A DNA stretch of 64,000 nucleotides from JAWSVE01 sp033852115 (GCA_033852115.1 JAWSVE010000001.1:1-64000), one strand, 5' to 3'; shown: positions 7,624-15,647, counted from the first letter of the stretch. Notes: a model not told the origin generated them from the sequence alone. Program-made: numbers and translations.

Positions 7624-8286
7624 ATGCCTTCCAAGCCCGAAAAACACCCTTTACAGCAAACTAAAGCCCGGTCAAAAATCACTGTAATGTCAAAAGTTGG
7701 CAATACTGGCAACTGTTCGCGATCTGCCAATGACACCACACGGGGACGCAAACAGCTTCACGCCTATGAGATTGAAACCACATGCAAAGCCATTCGCTCA
7801 GGCTCTCGCTACCCGATTAGGGATGAATTAGCCGTTCGCATGGCATATCACCATGGTCTACGTGCAAGTGAGCTTGTGGGGCTTCAGTGGCAACACATAG
7901 ACCTCAAAGCCAGACAGGTGCAGGTGAACCGGAAAAAGAACGGGATTTCAAACACTCATCCGATTGTAAGCCGCAAGGAAATCACTTTGCTCAATAAGCT
8001 ACACCGTGAACAGGGTAAGCCCAAAACCGGCTATGTGTTCAATACAGAGCGCGGTACGGTACTTAGTGTGAAGGGACTGGGGGCAATGTTTAGCGCCTAT
8101 AGTGAAAAAGCACTTGGTATTAAATGGAATTTTCATGCTCTCAGACACGCAACCGCCACCGACTTGATAGACCAGAATATTCACATTCACACCATTCAGC
8201 ACTTCATGGGGCACCGTAACCTACAGAACACCACTGTGTATCTGAGTGAAAATAGTTCGAGGTTTCGCGCTATTGAGTTTGATTGA
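7624..8286 (+). CDS. Short tyrosine recombinase (FimB/FimE-like size)
   Basis: A 220-residue protein consisting of about 45 basic N-terminal residues followed by a catalytic domain. The conserved residues are visible: Arg in HGLRASEL, Lys in the RKKNG hairpin, HALRH, MGHRN and the nucleophilic Tyr in TTVYL. It lacks the separate N-terminal core-binding domain of most phage integrases, as do the FimB/FimE invertases. It may invert or excise a local segment, or assist the larger integrase of the island. Confidence 0.8.
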   Translation: MPSKPEKHPLQQTKARSKITVMSKVGNTGNCSRSANDTTRGRKQLHAYEIETTCKAIRSGSRYPIRDELAVRMAYHHGLRASELVGLQWQHIDLKARQVQVNRKKNGISNTHPIVSRKEITLLNKLHREQGKPKTGYVFNTERGTVLSVKGLGAMFSAYSEKALGIKWNFHALRHATATDLIDQNIHIHTIQHFMGHRNLQNTTVYLSENSSRFRAIEFD

Positions 8287-8357
8287 GTGCCGCTATGCCG
8301 CCACTGTTGGAAATGGTGGTCTATGATGAGTGAAGACTTCAACCACAGGTGCGCCTC

Positions 8358-8618
8358 ATGGAATACACGGCAGTATATAAAAACTCTTCAGGTGATTTTA
8401 TAAAGGTTCAAATTAGTTCGTATATCAATAGGACCAACATGTCTAATGATGGTGAAGCGGTGGCAATTATGAAATACCTCACAAGCCCCCGCACTGAATT
8501 ACATAACGAAGCATCCATTGGTGAAACTGAACTTGATGCAACATTTGCCGCAATCAACAAACTGAATGACGCTCACCAAGGTTATCAACTTCAAGAGCCT
8601 TACCCGGACAGCATTTAA
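8358..8618 (+). CDS. Small hypothetical protein
   Basis: An 86-residue soluble protein of unknown function. The ATG at 8358 has CAGGTG eight bases ahead; an in-frame GTG at 8349 is a weaker alternative. It follows the recombinase gene on the same strand after 71 bases and has no recognisable motif. Confidence 0.4.
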   Translation: MEYTAVYKNSSGDFIKVQISSYINRTNMSNDGEAVAIMKYLTSPRTELHNEASIGETELDATFAAINKLNDAHQGYQLQEPYPDSI

Positions 8619-9111
8619 CAACAGACTTATAGTGGTTCACGGTCTGGCATTGCCGGAAACGATATTGAACCGGGTTGAATTGTCATGTCTTCCAGACAAA
8701 GGGCATAGAAGCCTTCAAGAAAGCACTATTTTCACCGTTGTTGAACCCTGCATACCGCGTGAAAAATATTTTCGCAAAATCCCTCTAAAACGTTCACTTT
8801 AAAAAGTGATGTGAATTTTCGTCTAAATTCCAGCTACCGAAAGCCTAACACCTCAGATCACTACCAGAATTCACCCTAAAAACCAGAAAAGCGCGTGAAT
8901 TTTCGGTGTTTCTCCGTCAAATATTAAATTGATTAAATTCAACGCCGTTGAACAAACGTTGCTTCCATCATAGCCGCGTGAATTTCTTCCCCTAAACCAC
9001 CCAAAAACGAATAATTCAAAAATACCGGTGTTTTCCTCACTGCCACCACTTCACTTTTTACTGTGAAGCAAATGTATAAATACAAGAAACAACCCTATTA
9101 GGAAAACAAAA
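8619..9111. other. Non-coding region with repeated GTGAATTTTC motifs
   Basis: I see no convincing gene in this stretch. Copies of a (GC)GTGAATTT(TC) motif start at 8811, 8895 and 8978, with a related GCGTGAAAAAT at 8758 and an inverted GAATTCAC at 8867. The last three direct copies are spaced 83-84 bases apart. The region ends with a TTCAC/GTGAA hairpin, a TATAAA box near 9076 and AGGA before the next gene, so it probably contains the promoter of the five-gene operon. The repeats may bind a regulator or replication protein. Confidence 0.4.
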
Positions 9112-9573
9112 ATGAAACCACTTATTGCACCAGCCGCCACCCTGTACGCTGACCAGATTAAAACCATTCTTGATGCCTACGGTATCGAGTCCGTAAGCAT
9201 CTCCAACGCCGGGACCGGCTACCAAGTTTCGGACGTTCTAACAGTTTCCGGGGACGGTTCCGGCGCTGTCGTCACCGTTGAAACTGTTGGCGGTAGCGGT
9301 GAGATTACAGCCGTATCTATCGACAATGCCGGAACCGGTTATACAACCGCAACAATCGACGCCTCAGAAGCCGGAAACGGCGATGCTGAACTATCTGTGA
9401 CTATCAACGGTGACGCTGAGTTAATCACCGCGTTGGAAAACTTTGACGCACAAGCCGCGAACGTTGACGCCCGATTGTTGCAAACACTTCAAAACGTTTT
9501 GCAAACCCACGCATTGACAGCCGGTCAACAGTCGGTAATTCAAGCCGCTATTGAATCTATTCAAGGGGCTTAA
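9112..9573 (+). CDS. Repeat-containing structural-like protein, first of five-gene operon
   Basis: A 153-residue protein. Residues about 28-40 (VSISNAGTGYQVS) and 68-80 (VSIDNAGTGYTTA) are two copies of a Gly-Tyr repeat separated by a Gly/Val/Thr-rich stretch. Such NAGxGY repeats are common in phage tail, fibre and adhesin beta-structures. The C-terminal third is helical and alanine-rich. The island context makes a particle or surface component plausible, but this is inference. It has the best promoter-like sequence in the operon upstream and AGGA before the ATG. Confidence 0.55.
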   Translation: MKPLIAPAATLYADQIKTILDAYGIESVSISNAGTGYQVSDVLTVSGDGSGAVVTVETVGGSGEITAVSIDNAGTGYTTATIDASEAGNGDAELSVTINGDAELITALENFDAQAANVDARLLQTLQNVLQTHALTAGQQSVIQAAIESIQGA

Positions 9574-9575
9574 TC

Positions 9576-9779
9576 ATGAAATCCTATTTGGATATGCGAA
9601 GCCGTGACGCAGCAATGATTGAGCAAAAGGCGCGGCGCTATATCGAAGAATTGCAATGTCACCATAGTGACCGCTTTATTCTCGGAAAATTGCGTGTGCG
9701 CTCATATAACACTTTTACGTCTGTTGAAGAAAAAGCCGTGACGTTGAAAGCCATCGAGATAATGAAGGGGTCACTATGA
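9576..9779 (+). CDS. Small hypothetical protein, operon gene 2
   Basis: A 67-residue basic, helical protein. It starts two bases after the stop of the repeat protein and overlaps the following gene by ATGA, so it clearly belongs to the same translated unit. No family recognised. Confidence 0.55.
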   Translation: MKSYLDMRSRDAAMIEQKARRYIEELQCHHSDRFILGKLRVRSYNTFTSVEEKAVTLKAIEIMKGSL

Positions 9780-10024
9780 ACACACAGAATGAACCCGCTC
9801 AACAATTGGCTAATGACATCATGACCGAATATCACCCCTTAGACAGCCATGAAAAATGGCAAAGTGTTTTAAGGCTGGTTTCCAGAATGAGCACCAAGCC
9901 TGATATTAAGCCAATAGACCGTAGTTTGCTAAACACTGCATACACCTTAATCAAGCAGAAATACCGCGAATATGAGCGCCTACAAAGCATTGGTGTTCCG
10001 AAAAATTATGGGGGTAAGCAATGA
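9776..10024 (+). CDS. Small hypothetical protein, operon gene 3
   Basis: An 82-residue protein with helical, charged composition and a C-terminus rich in Tyr and Arg. Its start and stop both overlap neighbouring genes (ATGA at 9776 and at 10021), a sign of translational coupling. No family recognised. Confidence 0.55.
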   Translation: MNTQNEPAQQLANDIMTEYHPLDSHEKWQSVLRLVSRMSTKPDIKPIDRSLLNTAYTLIKQKYREYERLQSIGVPKNYGGKQ

Positions 10025-10401
10025 TCAAACATCTTGAAGCCATCAAAGGAACACCAGCTTATGACAATGTTGTTCGTGAGTTGAACATTCTGGGAAGAAA
10101 AAAAGAGTTCCTTGGTTGTAGATACCGCTGGAGTGAGCTTGTCAGTTTTGCCATGTATTTGAACGATTTCAACAATCAACTTGCCGGTGAACCGAGTGAA
10201 TACATTGAAACGGTTTTGCGACCATTCAACGAAGCCGAATTACAGTTCATTTTCGATATAAAACGCGCACTCAAGCAAGATGATAAATCAACGCTTGATA
10301 AGTTGTATCAGCAAGTAGCGGTCAATGTGGCGCGGGTAAAGCGCATATGTACACGGCATACGGATTTGAAAACAAAAATTAAAACTATAGGGGCAAACTA
10401 A
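10021..10401 (+). CDS. Hypothetical protein, operon gene 4
   Basis: A 126-residue protein, probably all-helical. It contains a central RYRWSELVSFAMYLNDFNNQL segment; the next protein has a similar WGELLKIVDYCREYQFQI segment, so genes 4 and 5 may be distant paralogues sharing a W-x-E-L helix motif. Function unknown. Confidence 0.55.
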   Translation: MIKHLEAIKGTPAYDNVVRELNILGRKKEFLGCRYRWSELVSFAMYLNDFNNQLAGEPSEYIETVLRPFNEAELQFIFDIKRALKQDDKSTLDKLYQQVAVNVARVKRICTRHTDLKTKIKTIGAN

Positions 10402-10402
10402 A

Positions 10403-10831
10403 ATGCAGAAATACCTGAAAGAACTAAAACAGAAAGACGCCAACGAATGGGCACAGCTTGTGAAATACATGAGCATGAATCACTCAGACACCTTCGCTGT
10501 ATTATCATGGGGTGAGCTATTGAAGATTGTTGACTATTGCCGTGAATATCAGTTTCAAATTGATTTCCACAAGCTAATGCAGCGCCTTGAGGTGCCGCTA
10601 TTTGAAGCCGGAATGATCAATTCCATGATCAACAGCACCAAAGAACACCGAATTGACCAAAAGCAGAAACAGCACCATGCAGCCAGTGAGCGCACAAAAC
10701 GACTTATTGACAACTACGCGCATAATCGGGAAGTTGACGCTGAAATTCGTAAACTTCAGGCAACCAAGAAAATGCCACGGGCTACCGACATCAAGGGAGA
10801 CTTTGAAAAACTGGCGAACGACATTCTGTAA
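10403..10831 (+). CDS. Hypothetical protein, operon gene 5
   Basis: A 142-residue protein starting one base after the stop of gene 4. The N-terminal 60 residues resemble the same region of gene 4 (aromatic/EL helix). The rest is highly charged and Gln/His/Lys-rich, possibly coiled or nucleic-acid binding. It ends just before the convergent integrase gene. Confidence 0.55.
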   Translation: MQKYLKELKQKDANEWAQLVKYMSMNHSDTFAVLSWGELLKIVDYCREYQFQIDFHKLMQRLEVPLFEAGMINSMINSTKEHRIDQKQKQHHAASERTKRLIDNYAHNREVDAEIRKLQATKKMPRATDIKGDFEKLANDIL

Positions 10832-10843
10832 AGTGGGGTTATT

Positions 10844-10861
10844 GGGGCGACTATTCGCCCC
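10844..10861. terminator. Hairpin between convergent operon and integrase
   Basis: GGGGCGA and TCGCCCC form a seven-base GC-rich stem that covers the last bases of the integrase gene. It lies between two converging transcription units and could terminate both, although T-tracts are missing. Confidence 0.4.
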
Positions 10862-12314
10862 CGTATTCATCGTGGTTAGACCGGAAATATGTCAACGCTC
10901 TTTTTTCTATGAGAGTCATTCCTTGTTGAAACTCTTCAGCTTCCTTAGCGTCACGGGATTTTATGTCAAAGTCGAGCTTTTCACCGAGTTCCATTAATTC
11001 GGACGGTTCAAAACTATCCATAACTGGTGAATGGTTTTCAAAGAATTGGTCATCGTCATTTTTCAGTAGTTCAGCTTTTGCCTTTTCTTGTTTGGCTTTT
11101 TTAGCATGGTATTTTTTAAATGCATCATAGTGCGTTGATACAAGGTGCCGCGCATAATTTTCACGAATAACCTTACTTGAATTCCCACACCATTTACTGA
11201 GTTCAAATTCATCCATTTCCTGTTCAAGCAACCGGTTCGATATGAACGAATGGCGCAATGATTCAAAGTCACGCTTATTGCCGTTTTTATCAAATCTCAA
11301 ATCATGTTCTTCCAGTAACTCACGAAATTTTGAATGGTGCTTTTGATCAAACAGCAATTCCTTTGAATCATCATCACAGCCACGGCGGCGCTTAATATTA
11401 TTGTATACCTCTGTGGAACCCGGTATTCCCATAGCAACACGTGCGCCCATCTTAGCGCCTTCAACGTGCGGAATCTCGATAACAAGGCGGCTTTTAATAT
11501 GGTTTCCAACCCGTTGACGATCAACGCTAACATCACAGAAACGCAATGCATTGAGTTCACCCGGTCTAACTGATGTGAACAACAGCATTTGGCAGTAGTC
11601 GCGCAAACTTTCTGCACTGTATAGGTCAGACTTTCGGGTTTTGGATTCAACATTGTCATCCAGAATCTTCAATAGTTGATCCTGTTCACGATGATCAAAC
11701 CATATACGCCGGGTTTTGTTATTGGTTGTGCTGTAGTCGTTACCAAGGTCTGGCACAGCCTTAATAAACCCTTTCATCCTTGCACCTTTAAGCGCGGCAC
11801 GTAGCGCACCTTTGATCAAGCGTATGGTATCGGGGCGTAAATCGGGTTTACGCTTGAGCAAATCACCGAGAAAGTCATTCCATGCAATTTCATCGACACT
11901 ATCAACGGGCTTGTTACCAAGATAGGGTTCAATCTGTCCTGAATAGTATTTCTCAATGTTTGCCCACGTGCTGGGTCTGGCATTACCGCTGGAAATCTTT
12001 TGTGTGTAGTGGGTTTTGATACGCTCGAAACCATCATTCAGCGTTGGTTTGCCACTCAGGGTGACTTGTTCGCCTTTGTTGGTCTCGCTTAACGCTTCAA
12101 TATAGCGCCGTTCTGCAAACTCTAAGGCGGTTTGCCGGTCACTGGTGTTGGTGCTTTTGCGGGGGCTAATCGGCTTACCGCCGTTGTTCATCTTCTGCGA
12201 GATATAGAACCGGTACTGCCACGGGGCTTTGTCCGTGTCGGCTCGTTTGTAGAGGGTGATTGCGTCGAATCTGGGATGCCTAAAGGCGCGGTATTCGTAG
12301 TTAGACTTTGCCAT
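10851..12314 (-). CDS. Tyrosine integrase of the tRNA-Leu island
   Basis: A 487-residue site-specific recombinase. The N-terminal part has a DNA-arm-binding-like segment (about residues 1-70), then a core-binding domain (about 80-180) and a catalytic domain (about 200-420). Catalytic residues seen are Arg in SVRPGEL, Arg in ESLRHSF and Tyr in ENYARH. The first His position is Glu (ESLR) and the GH motif is GN (CGNSS), a pattern like the integrase group with YSLRH and MGTS. I prefer the ATG at 12314 over a GTG at 12329. Its position next to the 3' end of tRNA-Leu is the usual arrangement for integration into a tRNA gene. Confidence 0.85.
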   Translation of the reverse strand: MAKSNYEYRAFRHPRFDAITLYKRADTDKAPWQYRFYISQKMNNGGKPISPRKSTNTSDRQTALEFAERRYIEALSETNKGEQVTLSGKPTLNDGFERIKTHYTQKISSGNARPSTWANIEKYYSGQIEPYLGNKPVDSVDEIAWNDFLGDLLKRKPDLRPDTIRLIKGALRAALKGARMKGFIKAVPDLGNDYSTTNNKTRRIWFDHREQDQLLKILDDNVESKTRKSDLYSAESLRDYCQMLLFTSVRPGELNALRFCDVSVDRQRVGNHIKSRLVIEIPHVEGAKMGARVAMGIPGSTEVYNNIKRRRGCDDDSKELLFDQKHHSKFRELLEEHDLRFDKNGNKRDFESLRHSFISNRLLEQEMDEFELSKWCGNSSKVIRENYARHLVSTHYDAFKKYHAKKAKQEKAKAELLKNDDDQFFENHSPVMDSFEPSELMELGEKLDFDIKSRDAKEAEEFQQGMTLIEKRALTYFRSNHDEYGGE

Positions 12315-12317
12315 AGT

Positions 12318-12420
12318 TGTCTTACACACTTTATAGAAAATCGGTCACTCTGAAGAGTAACACAAAGTGTGCAAAACTGTGTAAGTCGTGTGTAAGGCGT
12401 AAATTTGACCGATTTTCGCC
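12318..12420. other. Candidate integrase-binding region at the island end
   Basis: GAAAATCGGTCA (12336-12347) and TGACCGATTTTC (12406-12417) are perfect 12-bp inverted arms. CTTACACAC (12321-12329) is inverted relative to GTGTGTAAG (12388-12396), and a further GTGTAAG lies at 12379. This clustering between the integrase start and tRNA-Leu resembles arm-type binding sites of an attachment region. The crossover site itself would be in or beside the tRNA 3' end. Confidence 0.5.
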
Positions 12421-12426
12421 AAACTA

Positions 12427-12457
12427 AAATCAACACCCTTTATAAGCTGTTGATTTT
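12427..12457 (-). terminator. Terminator of the tRNA-Cys/tRNA-Leu transcript
   Basis: AAAATCAACA (12427-12436) pairs with TGTTGATTTT (12448-12457), followed on the minus strand by AGTTT. It lies ten bases beyond the 3' end of tRNA-Leu and fits a terminator of the tRNA operon, possibly supplied by the island. Confidence 0.6.
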
Positions 12458-12467
12458 ATTATAAAAA

Positions 12468-12555
12468 TGGTGCCCGGAGCCGGACTTGAACCGGCACGAC
12501 TGTTAAGGTCGGGGGATTTTAAGTCCCCTGTGTCTACCAATTCCACCACCCGGGC
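12468..12555 (-). tRNA. tRNA-Leu (anticodon TAA)
   Basis: The reverse strand gives an 88-base tRNA with acceptor GCCCGGG, a long variable arm, T-loop GGTTCAAGTCC and encoded CCA. The anticodon loop CTTAAAA reads TAA, which is Leu. The class II shape fits tRNA-Leu. In Escherichia coli the corresponding gene (leuZ) follows glyW and cysT after pgsA; here it is the likely island attachment target. Confidence 0.95.
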
Positions 12556-12556
12556 T

Positions 12557-12597
12557 AACAGGAAGTAATTTTTTATAGTAGAGATTGGTGCCCTACT
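12557..12597. repeat. 41-bp direct repeat, copy A
   Basis: This segment, starting AACAGGAAGTAA, is repeated at 12698-12738 with one mismatch. It lies immediately upstream of tRNA-Leu in the tRNA operon spacer. Confidence 0.8.
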
Positions 12598-12697
12598 TGA
12601 AGTTCTGGCAGCGCTTTCGCACTGCGCCAATTCGCCGTTTTCAGACGTCCTGTCTTTCACGGCACTCGTGCTGTCCTGCACATCGCACCCCCTGAGC

Positions 12698-12738
12698 AAC
12701 AGGAAGTAATTTTTTATAGTAGAGATTGTTGCCCTACT
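12698..12738. repeat. 41-bp direct repeat, copy B
   Basis: Second copy of the spacer repeat, offset 141 bases from copy A. The 100 bases between the copies contain a GGCGCAGTGC/GCGCTGCC hairpin but no complete tRNA that I can fold. A tandem duplication of the tRNA spacer, or loss of an intervening tRNA, would explain the pattern. Confidence 0.8.
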
Positions 12739-12770
12739 GGTTTCACCTCGCTCGCGCGTGGTGAGGAATA

Positions 12771-12844
12771 TGGAGGCTAGGGTCGGAATCGAACCGGCGT
12801 ACACGGAGTTGCAGTCCGCTGCATGACCACTCTGCCACCTAGCC
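12771..12844 (-). tRNA. tRNA-Cys (anticodon GCA)
   Basis: The reverse strand gives a 74-base cloverleaf with acceptor GGCTAGG/CCTAGCC, T-loop GGTTCGATTCC, anticodon loop CTGCAAC (GCA) and encoded CCA. It precedes tRNA-Leu in the same transcription direction, as in the cysT-leuZ arrangement. Confidence 0.95.
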
Positions 12845-12935
12845 ACATCTTTAGAAGCCTATTGCTTGCTTCGCTAAAGAGCGCGGCATTTTAGCGAAAC
12901 CTTACTGATTTTCCTAGCTTTTTTCTGGATTTAAT

Positions 12936-12966
12936 CCCTGGTGATTGAATGTTCAGATCACCGGGG
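12936..12966 (-). terminator. Possible terminator after pgsA
   Basis: CCCTGGTGAT and ATCACCGGGG form a ten-base stem (one G-T pair) about 50 bases after the pgsA stop on the minus strand. The T-tract is poor, so readthrough into the tRNA genes is possible. Confidence 0.4.
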
Positions 12967-13015
12967 AATTTCTGACTTTTACTGGTGTTAGTACGCGTTA
13001 TTTTGATCGAAATGC

Positions 13016-13573
13016 TTATTTTTTCTTCGGCATCAGTACGGGCCATGCGGCTTTGAGGTAAATCAGCATGGACCATAGGGTGAGAATGGCAGCTGCGTAG
13101 AGTAGAACATAGCCGATACCCGTCAGATATTGGTTGTTCAGATCACCAAATGCGAGCAATACGATGATCGCGGTCATCTGTATGGTTGTTTTGACCTTGC
13201 CAACATACGACACGGCCACTGAGGCCCGTTTGCCAAGCTCTGCCATCCATTCTCGAAGAGCTGAGATGACTATTTCCCGCCCTACTATCACCACAGCCGG
13301 GATTGCGAAGGCCGGTGAGGCATGTACTTCGACTAGCAGTACTAAGGCGACCACGACCATCAGCTTGTCGGCGACAGGGTCAAGGAAAGCGCCAAACGGT
13401 GTGCTCTGATTGTATTTACGAGCCACATAGCCGTCTAACCAATCAGTGATCGCCGCCAATGAAAATATGAGCCCTGCAACGAAGTAATGCCAAGCAAAAG
13501 GCGTGTAGAAAACGAGCACAAATAATGGGATCAGCGCGATTCTGAGCAACGTGAGCTGATTAGCGAGTGTCAT
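13016..13573 (-). CDS. pgsA: CDP-diacylglycerol-glycerol-3-phosphate 3-phosphatidyltransferase
   Basis: PgsA makes phosphatidylglycerophosphate from CDP-diacylglycerol and glycerol 3-phosphate, the committed step to phosphatidylglycerol and cardiolipin, in the inner membrane. The 185-residue protein has the CDP-alcohol phosphotransferase signature at about residues 44-70: DWLDGYVAR followed by GAFLDPVADK. Several membrane helices cover the rest. The length is normal. It lies downstream of uvrC on the same strand with an 82-base gap, and the gacA-uvrC-pgsA-tRNA order is conserved in gammaproteobacteria. Confidence 0.97.
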   Translation of the reverse strand: MTLANQLTLLRIALIPLFVLVFYTPFAWHYFVAGLIFSLAAITDWLDGYVARKYNQSTPFGAFLDPVADKLMVVVALVLLVEVHASPAFAIPAVVIVGREIVISALREWMAELGKRASVAVSYVGKVKTTIQMTAIIVLLAFGDLNNQYLTGIGYVLLYAAAILTLWSMLIYLKAAWPVLMPKKK

Positions 13574-13655
13574 GGTTGGGTGGTTCTCCTCGGTACTGCA
13601 TGGGGCTTTCGCTGTTTGCGCCCATTAACCGCGGTGCGGCTGAGCGTGCAAAGTA

Positions 13656-15521
13656 CTAGCTGTGCAGTGCGCTGTAAATATCTTCGGCGATTTTTTTACT
13701 GATATTAGGCACTTTGGCCAATTCTGCCACACTCGCCTTTCTCACCTCTTGCAAACCACCAAAATGCCTCAGCAATTCTTTGCGACGTTTCGCCCCAACG
13801 CCTGGGATATCTTCTAACACTGAGGTACGGCGTTTTTTATCGCGCAAATTTTTATGGCCTGTGATGGCAAAACGGTGCGCCTCGTCGCGAATGGCTTGGA
13901 TGAGGTGAAGCGCCGGCGAATCACTATCGATCACTTTAGGGTTTCCGGCATCATCGAGGAACAGGGTTTCGAACCCTGCTTTACGGGTGGTACCTTTTGC
14001 AACGCCTAATAACCGCACACTATCAATGCCTAATTCGGCAAGCACGGCTTTCGCTTTATTGAGCTGCCCCTTACCACCATCAATTAATAAGATATCGGGC
14101 AGAACGCCTTCTCCCTTTTTTAAACGTGTGTAGCGACGAAGTATTGCTTGCTCCATTGCAGCGTAATCGTCGCCAGCCACGATACCCTCGATATTGAAAC
14201 GGCGATAGTCTGAGCTGACGGCACCGCCATGATCAAATACTACACAAGATGCAACGGTGGACTCGCCACTAGAGTGGGAAATGTCGAAACATTCTAATCG
14301 CTTGGGAATTTCATCAAACTCCAAAGCATCCTGTAGCGATTCGTAGCGCTTCAACATGCTTTGTTGGCTTTGCGTATGGGAGCGTAGGTTTTCTGCCGCA
14401 GTACGTGTCGCGAGTTCCAACCATTTCGCGCGCTGCCCTCGAACTTGATAATTTATCGATACGTTGCGGTCGCGCTGAGATTTGAGCGCAGCCGCAATCA
14501 GTTCTCGATCATCAACATCACTGCTGGTAACAATCACCGCCGGAATTTCCCGAGTTTTCGAACCTAAATAAAATTGCGGAATAAACTCTGACAAAAACTC
14601 CGAGTCAGTACGCGATAAACGCTCATCATGAAAATAGCTTTTGCTGCCTAATACACGACCCTGGCGCACATACAAAATATGGGTACACAATTTATCCTGA
14701 TCGCGGGCAACAGCGATGACGTCGAGTTCGCCTGACCCTGTCTCAGCAACTTGCTCTGATTGTATCGTCCTAAGTGACGCAATTTGATCGCGATACGCTG
14801 CAGCTTTTTCATAGGAAAGTTGTTCCGCTGCCTGGTCCATCGACGCGGCCAGCTCTTGGGTTAATTCATCATTGCGACCCGCCAAAAACATGACCGTATG
14901 ACGCAGGTCTTCCTCGTATTCAGATTCTGCAACCATATCAACGCACGGGCCTTTACATCGTCCAATCTGGTATTGCAAACAGGGACGGCTGCGATTTTTA
15001 AACACGCCGTCTTCACACTGACGAATACGAAATGTTTTTTGTAAAAAGTTAAGGCTTTCGCGCACTGCTGCCACACTGGGGTATGGCCCAAAGTACTGGC
15101 CTTTTCGCCGTTTGGAGCCTCGGTGCAAGCCAATACGTGGAAATCGACCGACAAGATCACCACCCTGCTCAGACGTTAGATAGTCGCTGACGAAAATATA
15201 CGGATAAGATTTATCATCACGCAACAGAATGTTGTAGGGGGGACGCTGCGACTTAATTAAATTCTGTTCGAGTATCAGCGCTTCCATTTCACTGGCTGTC
15301 ACAGTGACTTGAATTTCGTGAATCTTCTCTACTAGCGCTCGGGTTTTAGGTGCAAGACCCGTCTGGCGAAAGTAACTCGCTACCCGATTTTTTAAATTTT
15401 TCGCTTTACCGACATAGAGAATCTTACCTGCGCCATCAAACATCTGATAAATGCCGGGCTGACGCGTGAGATTCTTTAAAAATTGGGTATGGTCAAACGC
15501 AGGTTGATCACTAGCGGGCAT
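13656..15521 (-). CDS. uvrC: Excinuclease ABC subunit C
   Basis: UvrC makes the two incisions around bulky DNA lesions in UvrABC nucleotide excision repair. The 621-residue form starts before a GIY-YIG nuclease domain (QPGIYQMF then ILYVGKAKNLKNRV), followed by a Cys-rich segment, a UVR motif (YEKAAAYRDQIASL), an RNase H-like endonuclease domain (ECFDISHSSGESTVAS, LIDGGKGQL) and a C-terminal helix-hairpin-helix pair (IPGVGAKRRKELL, VPNISKKIA). An upstream in-frame ATG at 15590 would begin directly at the end of the gacA terminator, leaving no room for a promoter or leader, so 15521 is preferred. Confidence 0.97.
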   Translation of the reverse strand: MPASDQPAFDHTQFLKNLTRQPGIYQMFDGAGKILYVGKAKNLKNRVASYFRQTGLAPKTRALVEKIHEIQVTVTASEMEALILEQNLIKSQRPPYNILLRDDKSYPYIFVSDYLTSEQGGDLVGRFPRIGLHRGSKRRKGQYFGPYPSVAAVRESLNFLQKTFRIRQCEDGVFKNRSRPCLQYQIGRCKGPCVDMVAESEYEEDLRHTVMFLAGRNDELTQELAASMDQAAEQLSYEKAAAYRDQIASLRTIQSEQVAETGSGELDVIAVARDQDKLCTHILYVRQGRVLGSKSYFHDERLSRTDSEFLSEFIPQFYLGSKTREIPAVIVTSSDVDDRELIAAALKSQRDRNVSINYQVRGQRAKWLELATRTAAENLRSHTQSQQSMLKRYESLQDALEFDEIPKRLECFDISHSSGESTVASCVVFDHGGAVSSDYRRFNIEGIVAGDDYAAMEQAILRRYTRLKKGEGVLPDILLIDGGKGQLNKAKAVLAELGIDSVRLLGVAKGTTRKAGFETLFLDDAGNPKVIDSDSPALHLIQAIRDEAHRFAITGHKNLRDKKRRTSVLEDIPGVGAKRRKELLRHFGGLQEVRKASVAELAKVPNISKKIAEDIYSALHS

Positions 15522-15593
15522 AGTAGGTCTTTGCAAAGCTGTTACGCGGGTTGGGCTTATCGTATCACTTATTGTTGCTCTTCGCCCCATAGC

Positions 15594-15620
15594 AAAACGC
15601 CCAGCTCTGCTGGGCGTTTT
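15594..15620 (-). terminator. Terminator between gacA and uvrC
   Basis: AAAACGCCCAGC and GCTGGGCGTTTT form a perfect 12-base stem with a three-base loop and T residues after it on the minus strand. It separates the response-regulator transcript from uvrC. Confidence 0.9.
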
Positions 15621-15647
15621 GAAGTTGACTGATAACGGCGTTAACCG

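Noticed and set aside
8566..8802. 78-residue plus-strand frame overlapping the 8358 gene
   Set aside because: It overlaps the better supported frame by 53 bases and has no ribosome site or recognisable motif.
10851..12314. Inactive integrase because of Glu and Asn at two His positions
   Set aside because: Active integrase groups with other residues at these positions (for example YSLRH and MGTS) exist, so the changes alone do not show inactivation.
12598..12697. Possible tRNA remnant between the two 41-bp repeats
   Set aside because: A hairpin is present, but no acceptor stem, T-loop or anticodon arm could be assembled.
12430..12846. Long minus-strand frame across tRNA-Cys and tRNA-Leu
   Set aside because: It is an accidental frame over two tRNA genes and their repeated spacer; the ISTIKNYFLL repeat in it is the translated 41-bp duplication.
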